Shown here: in pieces, positions 1-10,697 of the stretch
Position numbering within the stretch: position 1 is the first letter of the stretch
Layout of the letters: every line of letters begins with the position of its first letter
NCBI GenBank assembly: GCA_016987375.1
Contig: PJRA01000274.1
Coordinates: forward strand, 345,739-409,738
Direction of reading: 5' to 3'
Source: Brachionus koreanus
Taxonomy: Eukaryota > Rotifera > Eurotatoria > Ploima > Brachionidae
DNA: 64,000 nucleotides
The notes under the pieces: generated by a model
The model's input: only the letters and a program-made list of their open reading frames with translations
The model's database searches: none
What the model was told of the DNA's origin: nothing
Translations under genes and position numbers: made by a program

Positions 1-784
1 TAAAAATGGTCAATTATTCATTCTTGTTTTGGCTACCATTTTACTTGACAAACAAATTCAGATGGACCGAGAGTGTAGCAGATCAAATATCGATTTGGTA
101 CGATATTGGAGGAATTTTTGGTTCGACTTACTAAATTAAAAAAAGAAAATTAAATCAATGAATTTTGAAATTTAGGTGGTATAATAGGTGGTTATATATC
201 AGATGTCCTAAGAAAGCGCAGTGTAGTTATTTTCACCTTACTGACTCTTGCTTTGCCCTCATTATATATTTTTAGTGGTAAAAATTAATTTAAATTTAAA
301 TTTAAATCGATCTAAAATTAATTAAAAATTTAATCTGCAGATTCGTCTAACAGTAAATTGATGAATGCATTTTTGATGTCTATTGTAGGATTTTTTATTG
401 GAGGTGCTGCGAACATGATTGCGGCTACCATTACAGCTGATCTGGGAAAACAGGGACCGATTCAAGGTAATAAAGATGGTTTAGCTACAGTAACAGGAAT
501 TGTCGATGGAACTGGCAGTATTGGAGCTGCTCTTGGACAATTGTTTGTTCCTTTGATTCAAGACAAATTTAATTGGTTCTATGTTTTTTATTTTTTCATA
601 GCTCTTGTAAGTTTATAGCTAAACACACAAAGTTTATTTACTAAATTTTCATTTTTAGTGCATTCTGACAAATATTTGTATTATACCATTATTTTTACGC
701 GAATCCAAGGAGCTTTATATTGAATTTAAGTCAAAAAAAAATTACAGCTACAGACCGGTAAATGCAGAAGCAGAAGATGAATAA
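1..784 (+). CDS. SLC37A3: SLC37A3-like sugar-phosphate/MFS transporter, 3' part
   Basis: Exons read as <1..120, 176..277, 341..606 and 659..784. All junctions are GT-AG, phases match, and the introns are 52-63 nt; the 5' end lies outside the window. The product is a major facilitator superfamily membrane transporter. This part covers the C-terminal transmembrane bundle. Visible stretches are VNYSFLFWLPFYL, SIWYDIGGIFGGIIGGYISD, then GFFIGGAANMI, ATVTGIVDGTGSIGAA and a last hydrophobic helix, ending in a short charged tail. These match what I remember of SLC37A3 better than SLC37A1, A2 or A4. In mammals SLC37A3 is a lysosomal transporter that works with ATRAID; the substrate here is not known. 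AATAAA-type polyadenylation signals follow near 850-865. The family is clear; the exact paralogue is an inference from short motifs. Confidence 0.85.
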
Positions 785-1189
785 TATTTTCTCAAAAATA
801 CAAACTAATAATAATTATGCGTGTAAATAATTATTGATATAAAATTTTTAATAAATAAAATAAATTTTAATTATTGTCATATTTTATTGATTAAAAGCTG
901 AAGACTTGATCAGAAATTTTTTTTTCAAAATCTCAACAAGGAGTTATGAAATTAACAATTACATAATGAGAAAAATAAATGCTGTGTTGCTTTTTGTTCT
1001 TTGTTAAAATTTTATTCAAATCAGATTTAAAAAATTGAATAACTATAAATATATCAAAAAAATTTAAAAAAAAAGAATAATCAGTGCATTGAATTAACAA
1101 AAAAAAAAAAAGAAACTAAAACTTAAGAATTTTCTATTATTATATTTCTACTTCTTTAAAAAAATAATCTCCCAAAAGATAAAAAAAGT
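785..1189. other. AT-rich intergenic stretch
   Basis: Holds overlapping AATAAA signals for the transporter gene near 850-865 and homopolymer A/T runs. No coding or RNA feature was seen. Confidence 0.6.
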
Positions 1190-2335
1190 TAATTTCAGGA
1201 AAAATTCCAGTTGAGTGGAAAAAAGCTAATATAACACCAATTTTCAAAAAAGGAAACCGAATGAAACCTGAGAATTATAGACCATTCAGTTTCACCAATT
1301 TTTTGAGAGTATAATCAAGGATCAACTTATGTTTTTTCTTCAGAAAAATAATCTAATCATTGGGAGTCAGCATGGTTTTGTTCCTAAAAAAGGATGTGTA
1401 ACGAATCTTCTTGAAATACTGGACATGATAACGAGTGAGACAGCAAAAGGTAACAGTGTTGACAAGATATTTTTTGATTTTTCTAAGGCTTTTGATACAG
1501 TTCCACATAAGTTCATAATAGATGAGCTCCAAGCATATGGTCTAAGTAAACAAATGGTAAAATGATTTGAAGATTTATTATTATCAAACTCAGCATCTTG
1601 TCCGCCGAAATTCTATTTCAGAGTGGTCCGCGATTTTAAGTGGAGTTCCTCAAGAGTCTCTTCTTGGTCAAATATTATTCATTCCATACATAAATGACCT
1701 TCCAGATTGTGTTTCAAATAGGATACAGATGTATGCTGATGATTCAAAAATATTAGCGATTGTTAATCAAGTTTAAGAAAAAAATGTATAGCAAGTGTGG
1801 AATCCAAGTAAAAAGATGGATGTGAATGTGTTAGAAAAAGTTCAGGAACGCGTCACAAAAATGCCTATGACTTTGAAAACTATTTACTATGAAATGAGAC
1901 TGATGAAGCTCGGGCTAACCAAACTAATTGAAAGGAGAGTGAGAGGAGATTTTATTGAAATGTTTAAACTAATAAGTAGATTGGAAAATGCTCAGCTAAC
2001 TAGAGTCTCTTAATCTGTATCAGAAGAGAAAGGACCAATATTAAGAGGCAATATTATGAGAATGCACAGGGAAAGTTTTCCTGCAAAATTGAGAAAAGAT
2101 TTTGCAAGTGCGGTGACAGGCCGACATGTTTTCATCTTAAATAGAGTTTTCCCTCAATCGAATAGATTGTCTGATAGTGTTATCAAATCCAAATCAAGGG
2201 AAGTTTTCAAGTTTGCGTTAGACAAATTCGATGGATATGGCTGCTTCAGCTCAGTATTCCCAAGCTGATATGGGCCTAGAAATTCTTGTTAGAATATTGC
2301 AGCAAGAACTACTAACTAACTAAATAAATAATTCA
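1190..2335 (+). mobile_element. Decayed non-LTR (CR1/jockey-like) reverse transcriptase
   Basis: Reading across three frames gives a LINE reverse transcriptase in order. An N-terminal piece around 1195-1300 has the PVEWKKANITPIFKKG type of motif followed by PENYRP. Motif A (FFDFSKAFDTVPHK) lies in 1329-1565. The GVPQ...LFIPYINDLP block and the YADD catalytic motif (codons at 1732-1743) lie in 1567-1776. About 20 bases later the sequence jumps to the late C-terminal region (WNP...EKVQERVTKM, then RRVRGDFIEMFKL) at 1795-2013, and ends with a last coding block at 2056-2268. The part normally between YADD and WNP is missing, so there is an internal deletion as well as frameshifts and stops. A tandem TAAC/TAAA-type tail at about 2311-2330 looks like a LINE 3' end. 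The copy cannot be active. Confidence 0.85.
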
Positions 2336-3815
2336 GAAAATAAGACTATGAATCTATAAATCATGAAACACGTTTCATCAAAATCTAAATAATTAAAAAG
2401 CGTATTATTTTTATTTCATACTGTAACCAAATTCACAATTCCCTAGTTTGATTGAATTAATTAATACTTTGAAATTAGTCTATATGTCCAGAACTATCTG
2501 AGAGATCTGAAGCTCGGTCTTTCATTTCTTAAAATTATTTGGTTGAAAATATTTAATGATAGTTAACTACTAGTTTTACTAGAAAGTTAATTTAAAAAGT
2601 CATAATTTGTAGAAAAAAAGATTTAACTAGTCTGAAATATTTATGATGTAAATAAACATCTACATTGGCACAGAGTTGATTGTAAAAATTAAACTAAATT
2701 TCAAAATTAGTAAATTAATCTAAAACATAAACCTACGGAAAGTTAAATTAATATAATAAAATTTTAAAAACTTGTAAAAAAATTAATTCAAATCACCAAC
2801 AAGTCATGGCATTGTAAAATTTTTGATCAAATTTAAATTTTCAAAAAATGATGATCAAAACATTTTTAATGCGCAATTAAATTTCATCGCAGATTTTTTG
2901 ATTTTTGAAAAATTTCAAAGCTTTATTATTAAATTTTTGAAAAAGGATTGTTATTTATAAAAATGCATTGAAAAATTTTCCAAGTACAAATTATTACTTT
3001 AACTTGAATCAGACTTGTTCCTACATTTTTTCATACTGTTTTTATGACACTCTAGACTACAAAACTTTTCTAAATTAAATCTTTTTGTAAATGAATATTT
3101 ATGAATTAGTTTACCTTAAGATTAATAAGCTTCTTAGTAAGCTATATTTATTAATTTCTTATAAAATTTTAATACTTTCTTGTGAAGTGAATTGCAATGT
3201 CAAAGAGAGAAAGACTGGAAAAATCTTAATGGAAAATTTATGCCTTAAATATGCTTTTTTAAATTACAAATCTTTTCAATAATCATTTATTTGCAAACAA
3301 GTTAAAATAATTTATATAAAAAAAAATTAAATTTTTAATTCAAAATTGGTTTTAGAAAAGTTTTAAAATTTTTTTTAATTTCAGCTAAATTTTTAAGTGA
3401 GAGTTAAAAAACACGAGGTTTAAATTCAAATTTCGATTTTCAAAGACTACTTAGAATTCTCTAATTATAAGAGATTTTAATTTTTAAATTTTAAAAAGAA
3501 AATAATTGAATAAATTTTATTTTTGATTAAATCTAAAATCTAAAAATCGTCAATAAAATTGTTAAAAAATAAAATTTTAAAATTAAACATAAATAGTTGT
3601 ACTAGAAGATTTTCTTTTAAATCAATGAATTCGATCATTGACTAAGAATAGGGCACACTTTTACGAATTAACAAACAATTCAAAATTTGACACTTTTGTA
3701 TCTTTTTTTTAACTGATGACGGTCTTGTCTCAACGAATTCATTGCGTTATTCCATGCTGCTTTGATTGGAAGTGGAAAAGGCGAAAACAATTTGACTACT
3801 TTTTCTTGACAAAAA
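2336..3815. other. AT-rich intergenic region
   Basis: No convincing gene. A 63-aa reading frame at 3091-3282 has no recognisable motif and low-complexity composition, so it is treated as chance. One arm of a foldback repeat family lies at 2822-2884. Confidence 0.5.
2822..2884 (+). repeat. Copy of foldback repeat arm
   Basis: About 60 bases beginning TTTGATCAAATTTAAATTTT and continuing through GATCAAAACATTTTTAATGC match, with a few differences, the left arm of the inverted-repeat element at 33418-33617. This looks like a partial or solo copy of the same short non-coding element. Confidence 0.5.
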
Positions 3816-4513
3816 TCAACTAATTTTACAAATAAAATAATGATAACAAATTTTACTCTTAATTTTGTACATTTCTTTTACATCAAGTTCTCGAACTTGA
3901 TGCTCAGCAAGAAATTTTTGACCAAACTTTTTATTTACTTCATACTTGACTCGTTTGTTGAATAAGCGTTGAATTTCTTTATGGTCTTGTTCAATAACAT
4001 GACTACTACACGATGCATCAGATTTTATCTCATCAGAATTAAATATTATTTTAGAATCTAAAGATTCTATTTTGTAAGACGACAATCCTGATTGAGTTGC
4101 ACAATCTTTCTTTTCTAATTCTTGGTCATTTACATCATTTTCTTCCAGTGAGGTTTTTTTTAAATTCTCATTGCTCAGATCACTCAATCGTATATTTGAA
4201 AGAGAATGGTTCGACATTAACCTCTTTAATTGATCAATATTTTTTTCTAAAAGCACGCATTTTTCAACCAAGAACTCAACCATTTTTTCCAAGTTTTCAC
4301 TTTTGACGCTCACATGATTGTACTTAAATTAATATAATTAACCAAAATATGGTTAAATCTATTATTTACTTTATTTTCCAGCTGACGAACTGATTCGACT
4401 GTCTCTATTTGGGATATTAAAATATATCCGAAAAACTCACGAGTATCAAAAGAAACCTTCTTACTCTGGTCAGATATTATACTATTTATTTGATTAATAT
4501 AATGCTCAAGCAT
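3816..4513 (-). CDS. Hypothetical two-exon coiled-coil protein, 216 aa
   Basis: I do not recognise this gene. The ATG is at 4513. Exon 1 is 4513..4370 and exon 2 is 4322..3816. A 47-nt intron (GTAAAT...TTTAAG) joins them in phase 0, converting two reading frames that each look incomplete into one of 216 residues. The first 48 residues are mixed helical (begins MLEHYINQINSII). Exon 2 opens with a leucine-rich helical segment suited to a coiled coil (KSENLEKMVEFLVEKCVLLE). A serine/aspartate-rich middle follows, and then a basic C-terminal helix with QRLFNKRVKYEVNKKFGQKF. No signal peptide or membrane segment is visible. The nearest gene is HYLS1, divergent and 2.1 kb away. The splice model supports a real gene; no function can be assigned. 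Confidence 0.6.
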
Positions 4514-6673
4514 GATTTTGATTTATCTTTAAATAATTTTTAATTTAAAAAAAAAAGCTAATCTAGTGTGTAATGACGATTGAAAATTTGAAATTAGGAA
4601 ACTTGAAAAAGCCGAAAATAATTTCAAAATGAAGAATTTTTGGATCATAGCTTTATATAAGTGATGCGCTTTGAATCAGCTTTGCAATCGTTTCTTTTGC
4701 TACTTAATGTTTTAAACATTTATTAGATGATTTGTTTAAAATTTTATTTAAATTTCAAATTCAATTGGTTGTAAGTTTTTTTTCTAAATTAGTTTTTGCT
4801 TGAATTTCAACATTTAAGAACATGTGCTTAATAAAAATTAATGGTTGAAGATATTGCGTCCAATTTAAAACAATTTTGACAAATTAATAGTAATTTTATT
4901 AATTTATTAGCTTTAAAATAATTTCAAAATTTTAAGGGTTTAATTTTTGTTAAGAAGGGCTCAAAAATTATTCGATTAATTTGATTAAATTATTAAATTA
5001 GTTTATTTAACTTCAAGATTATTTTACAAAGCTATATATTAATTCATTCAATATTAATTCTGTAAAAGATACTGTTTTCAAATTTCCCAGTGATGATCAA
5101 GAGATTTAGTGATGATGTTAGTTTTTAAAAGCTTTAATTTTTCTATCTTTAAATTGGTATTTTTTTTTGAATTGATCAAAAAATCTCTTGAATTAAAAAA
5201 AAATTGAATTTGATATCTTTTAAATACTTCACGTCAGGTTGCAGAAAAGTTTTTTTTTTTTTAAGATTTCAGTTAAAACAACACAAAAGAATCAAATTAA
5301 TAAAAATTTAAAAAATAAACAAAACAATATGATGATGAATTTTATAATTATCAAATTTTTGCGCGATTATCACAGTCATTCAAATGAATATTGGCATTCT
5401 GTTTTTTAGTGCATTTTTATCTTGATTAAAAAGTAATTAATCAAGATAAAAATGCTTTCTGAATTTCCTAAAATAGCTCTTCAAAATGTACAGACTTTGA
5501 CATCCACATCAACATTTATTTTCTACAAAAAATCTACAAGTATGAAAATTGTTGTTCGTTTTAGCAAAAGATTAATTTTAAATTTCAGGTTTGCTGCAAA
5601 GACAAATTTTGTCTGATGAAAACTTTGTATAAACTGAAACATTTTTCGGATGATACGATTTTTATACCTTTAGGAAAAGGGTTATTTTAGGTTTTTATTT
5701 TTGTTTTTTTTTGTTTCATAATTTTCAGTGCCAATTTTAAGATCTGAAAATAAATTTTACAGCTACTTGGACACAATCCTATATCATTTTTAATCCAAAT
5801 TTCTATGCCTACCAAAAGTAGAATTTTATATTTTTTATTTTAATTTTCACTTGCATAGAATAAATGATTCTCTCGAATTTAAAATAAGAAAAAAAATATT
5901 TATTAACTCAGAACTTATTTCTTTAAAAAATAAAAAAATGAAATAAATGATTAAGTTTGGTTAAATCAATTTTTTATTATTATTATTATTATTCAAGAAT
6001 GGTGAAGATATAAATTTCCTATTTTTAAATATTTTTTCAAATTTTCTTTGCATTTCAAATATGCTTATGAAGACTAATTAAACTATTTTTTCCTGAAAAT
6101 AAATTAAATAAAAATTTTTTAAGAATTAAAAAAAATAATTAGTTTTTAAAAGCTAATTTTCAAAATTTTATTTCTATCAAAAAAATATTAAAGTTTCAAT
6201 TTTTTAAAAAGCGATCTAAAAATTCCTGGTGCTAAAAATTTTATAATGTTTGTTTTAAAATGCTGCATCAGAAGCACTTTGTTTTCTACCCTCTAGAATT
6301 TTCAAGGCTTGGCATAGCAAAAATGAAAATCTATGAATAGCAAAGGAACTAAATGCAGAAATTTTGATATTTAGTTTTATATTTAGTTTGATTAGATAGC
6401 ACGGCAAAAAATTAAACTTTAAACTTTAAATTAAAAAATTAAGTGTTTAATATAAATAAAACTAATAATTTTTTTTAAATATCTTTTCGCTGCTTTTGGG
6501 CCAAAAGTGAATTAATTTTTTTTGAACAGTTAATTTTGCAAAAAATCATCGGATTTTCTATTTCTAACCTGGTATCCAATGGATATAAAAAAATTCAAAC
6601 ATTTTTTTACATTTCAATTTTAAGTTAAAAATTAGTTTGGTCTTTGAAAATTAAAATTTGAAAATAGAATAAA
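4514..6673. other. Intergenic region between divergent genes
   Basis: AT-rich, no gene seen. Contains a perfect 19-bp inverted repeat (5411-5455) and an ATT trinucleotide run near 5972-5993. Confidence 0.5.
5411..5455. repeat. Perfect 19-bp inverted repeat (hairpin)
   Basis: The left arm GCATTTTTATCTTGATTAA (5411-5429) is followed by 7 bases and then its exact reverse complement (5437-5455). It would form a strong stem-loop as DNA or RNA. It sits in a gene-free stretch, so it could be a MITE core or a small structured RNA; nothing else indicates transcription. Confidence 0.8.
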
Positions 6674-7741
6674 ATGAATAGCTCAAATGTGAGCCATTTT
6701 ACAGATGAAGAGATTAAAGAGCAATTAAATATTCTCGGTTTCAAGAATATACCGAGAGATAAGTTTGAATTATTCAAGCGGGACTTGGAAAAATTAATTA
6801 GCAGTGAAAATTCAGTGAATTCATCGCAAAGTTTTATTGAATCAAATCAGCCATTACAAGTTAGCTTTCAATATGAAAATAGCCGTAAAAAAGTCACTTT
6901 TCCTTATGAAAAAACCTTGTCGGTTTCGACACCTAAAATATTAGACGATACAGAAAACGCGGAAAACACCGAAAATGATTTGAGTTTTGTTTCAGTCACT
7001 ACAACTAACTCTATTGTAGATAATAAAGTAATGAAACGAAAGATAATAAGGTAAATTTTAATTGAAAATTATGAAATTTTCTAAATTGAAAAATCTTTAA
7101 GAAAGCAAAATCAAATCGATGATCAAAATAAAACTTTGGAAGATTTAGCCAAAAATTTTAAGCAAATAAATTTTGTAAATGAAAGCATACAAAGTGAAGA
7201 CAATGACCAAACATTAGATGAATCGAAAGATATTTCAGAACAAGAAGAAAGCGATGCAGAGTATTATTCTGAAGACGAACAAAGCATCAAAATGGTAAAT
7301 TTTAATTGTGTCATTAATTGTAGAATGAATTTTTTGTCTATTAGAATGGATTTTATCCAGCAGTGAATTATCCAGTCAAATCATGTAAGAAATTATTGTT
7401 TTATTTCAATTAGGTTAATTTAAAAATTTCAACTAGTTATTCGATGCCAATCTGCTTTGTCTTTGAGATCAAATGATTTGAAGCAAAATTTAAAATCAAA
7501 TCCAGTTAAAAAATATCAAGAGTATCAAAAAATTTGGAATAGACACAAAGTTCCGGGAGAAAAAAAACACAATGATCTTAGATGGTCAATTAGAGAACAA
7601 ATGCTTCAGAAGGACATTGTTTTAAAACGTAAGCAAAAAACACACAAACTAAATACTTACACTGTGCCTACTGACAAGAAAAGACAACAATTGCGTTGGT
7701 TAGTGCGAAGTGCAATGGCTAATCCAGTTGATGTTTTATAA
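6674..7741 (+). CDS. HYLS1: HYLS1 centriolar/ciliogenesis protein, 304 aa
   Basis: Exons 6674..7050, 7102..7294, 7345..7384 and 7437..7741 join in phase through introns of 50-52 nt to give 304 aa, close to the ~300 aa of vertebrate HYLS1. HYLS1 is a centriole-incorporated protein that binds SAS-4/CPAP and is needed for basal-body function and cilium formation. The N-terminus has the invertebrate HYLS1 motif (DEEIKEQL..LGF.NIP....FKRDL, residues ~10-40). VMKRKIIRK follows at ~119-127, which in the human protein reads VMKRKVLRRK. The C-terminal HYLS1 domain is in exon 4: KKYQEYQKIWNRHKVPGEKK, LRWSIREQML, then NTYTVPTDKKRQQLRW near the end. Exon 3 is only 40 nt. A second in-frame AG near 7322 would give a different frame that stops early, so 7344 was chosen as the acceptor. 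The 3' end lies 74 bp from the convergent neighbour. Confidence 0.93.
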
Positions 7742-7815
7742 AATGCTTTGTACTTAATATATTTTTTTTAAACTGATTAATTAAAAAATTTTTATTAGAA
7801 ATATTAATAAATTTT

Positions 7816-9233
7816 TTATATAGTTAAATCAGAGTTTTTAAGCATTGTTTCATTAATCAATTCCTGCAAAATTTCATCAAGGGTTTTAATTTTTTCTGTT
7901 GTGAAAACCGGAGTAACTATAACCTCATTAGGTTTTTGAACATTAGTCACAGAAGCCACAGTCGATTTGGTCGTAATTTTTTGCTCTATTTGAGAAGTAT
8001 CGGATTTAGGTTGTGTTGTTTTCTGGATAGAGATTTTTTCAGTTGTAGGATTTGGTTTTAATAATGTCTGCTTTTGATCTGAATTAGCCTCTAAGCTAAC
8101 TTTAAATTTTTCATTACTTTGTTTTTTTTCGTAAAAATTTTCTTCACTAAATTGATATCTATTCTCATAGGGTTCAAAATATGATGGAAGTGAATTTAAT
8201 TCATAAAATGGTCGATCGTAATCTATTTTATCCATATAGGTATCATACGGAAAAATAGTGCTTGGCTTTTCTACATTTAACGGAGCAAGCATCTCTTGTG
8301 TAATTTGTTTTTTTGTAGATTTCTTATCTCGGGAATCTTTTAATGCTGAAGTTTTACTTGATGACTGTAAGCTACCAAATATTTCTCCTTCTATGGCATC
8401 TAAAACTTAAAATTAAATGAGAAAAAAAAAAATTAAACTAAAAACCTGATATGATTGGATTCATATTATCATTCATTATTTTAGAATTTTGGCTGATTAA
8501 TAAATTTTTATAAACATTCTCACTGCTTAAAATTTTTACCAAACTATTTCGAAATGTTTTTATTGTTTTTTTAGGCATCGACCTAGTCTTTACTGTATAG
8601 CTAACATCAATAATATCATTGTTTCTATAAATTTTAATTTAACTCTAAAATATTAAAAAAAAACATTAGACTTACATATCTGGTGAAAGCCTTATATTGT
8701 AAACGTTTTTGAAATTATTGTTTAATTTTGTTTTCAAGTGATCCCCAAGTTTGGTTTCAATAAAAATTTTTTCAACTTCAATTGCATCTTTTTGAACTTT
8801 TGTTCTATTTGATTGTGAAATTCTCAAAATATCAGAGATTTGCTTATTCTGAATTTGGAATGCATCTTGTACATCAATCGAAAAATCACTATTTTTTAAC
8901 CGATCCACCTTTCTAAAAAAACTTCCTTAAAAAAGATAATTAAAAATATCGATTTAAAAATCTAATGTGTAATTATTTACCCATAAAACTAAGGCCAATT
9001 ATGCCACAAATAGCTAATAATAAAATAAAAGCAACAAATACAGAAAATCCAATTAAACTTTTTGTTTCTGATGAAGTTCTTTTTATTTTTAAATTAAAAG
9101 ATATGTATTTTTTTAAATTAGAATGATACCTCGAGGATAGAAATGGAAAAAGTCTTAAAATCTTGCTTGTTTTTTTTGAATCCGATTGGTAAGTATAATA
9201 TGGTGGATATGATACATACTGGCTATTCATCAC
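7816..9233 (-). CDS. Single-pass membrane protein with SEA-like ectodomain, copy A
   Basis: I do not recognise a named family. Exons 9233..9130, 9078..8981, 8925..8676, 8624..8446 and 8399..7816 give 404 aa. A short cytoplasmic-type N-terminus is followed by one transmembrane helix (around residues 44-68, LIGFSVFVAFILLLAICGII) with no cleavable signal, suggesting type II topology. The next ~170 residues have the order expected of a SEA-like fold: DFSIDVQDAFQIQN, an NRT glycosylation site, a helix with KLGDHLKTKLNNNF, strand VYNIRL, strand DVSYTVKT, then another helix. The rest is a low-complexity, Thr/Lys/Pro-rich tail. The 51-nt intron 9129..9079 is a multiple of three and has no stop, so its retention would add 17 residues. 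I remove it because the paralogue next door splices at the identical site and phase. The SEA assignment is inference from topology. Confidence 0.72.
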
Positions 9234-10697
9234 ACAAAATCATAAAATTTTATTTTATCTAAAAATAGAAAAGTTTTATTTTAAAATTTTTTTTCAATTA
9301 TAAATGTTCTTAATTTGAAATTTTGCTTTAGCCATGAAAAAACTTAAAAATTTGTTTAGAAATTCAAATATTTCGAATGACTTTTTATTTATATTAGCTC
9401 TAATTAGTAGTGAAATAATCGTTTTGAATATCTTTTGGTGACCATTTGACATTGTGTAATCATTAATAAAATTAGAACATATTGTTCGTTTTTCTATTTG
9501 ATTAGCTTTTAATTGGAAATTTTAATTATAAAAATTTAATTCATTAATTCGAAATGATTTCTATTGTTAACGCAGTACTGTGCAAAATTTTTGAATAAGA
9601 AAAGTTTTCAATATTTTCATTTAAATATGGAGGGATCATAATAATATCTTAATTTATACTTTTTGAATATATTTAAAACACAGAATATTAAGATTGTGAT
9701 TTAAAGAAAATCGCGATTAAAATTTTAGAATCAAACAAGGATATCTCATCATAATTTGACTGTCTAAAAATAAATTAAATTAAAAATTAACCTTTGTTGA
9801 TAATGCTATTTTTAAAAAAAAATGTAAAAACTAGTTCGCTAGTGTAACTAACCTAGCATCCTTTTTTTAATTTAATTTTTAAAATGAACTCATTTTTGTT
9901 TAATTTTTTTCCTATATTTAGAAACAGTATCACAAATCGAAATGTTCGTTTTAAGTGCTCTTAATTTTTTTGAGTTTTTATTTTTCAAAAATTCCATTTT
10001 GAATTTATTTTCAAAACGTTAATAAACTTGAGAATTAAATACCCTTAAAAAATTTAGATTTTGGATTTAAAATAGAAACTAAGAAAAAAATTTTTTAAGT
10101 TAAAAAGACCAGTAGATTAGCTCTGGATGGACGAAAATCTTCGAAACAATTTTTGAAAATTAAATAGGCTTTAATTGAACTAGAAAGATTTCTTCAATAT
10201 GAGAAATATACAGAATAAAAATATTTTAATGACCAAAAAATAACTCAATTATTAAAAAAAAGCTTTAATTTAAATTAATTTTTTTTATGTAAAATTAAGG
10301 TTTTTGAAATCTCTGATTTATGTTGAAGATCTTAATTTTTATTAATTAATTGAAAGATTAAAAAAAGGAATCTATCATTAGTACCAATTTTCACGATATA
10401 CCATTATTTTGATCATTTTTTTTTGGACATGTTTTTGATTATTTTAACACATGTCAAAATAACTTAGAAATTTTAGAATATTTTCTATTCTTTGATGGAC
10501 TATCTCACAATTCTTAAAAAATGAAATTTCGTTCGTTTATTTTGCAATACATTAAATTTAGAATTTTTTTTGTTAATTAATTAATTAAATAATATTTTTC
10601 AGAAAGTAAATTACATGCTTTTTTTAACATGAAAAATTTTTAATTTTATTTTATTAATTATATCTAGATAAAATAATAAGCAACACAAATTTTATTT
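9234..10697. other. Intergenic gap between tandem paralogues
   Basis: AT-rich, no coding sequence recognised. It presumably holds the promoter of copy A and the 3' end of copy B; a TATA-like element cannot be told from background at this base composition. Confidence 0.5.
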
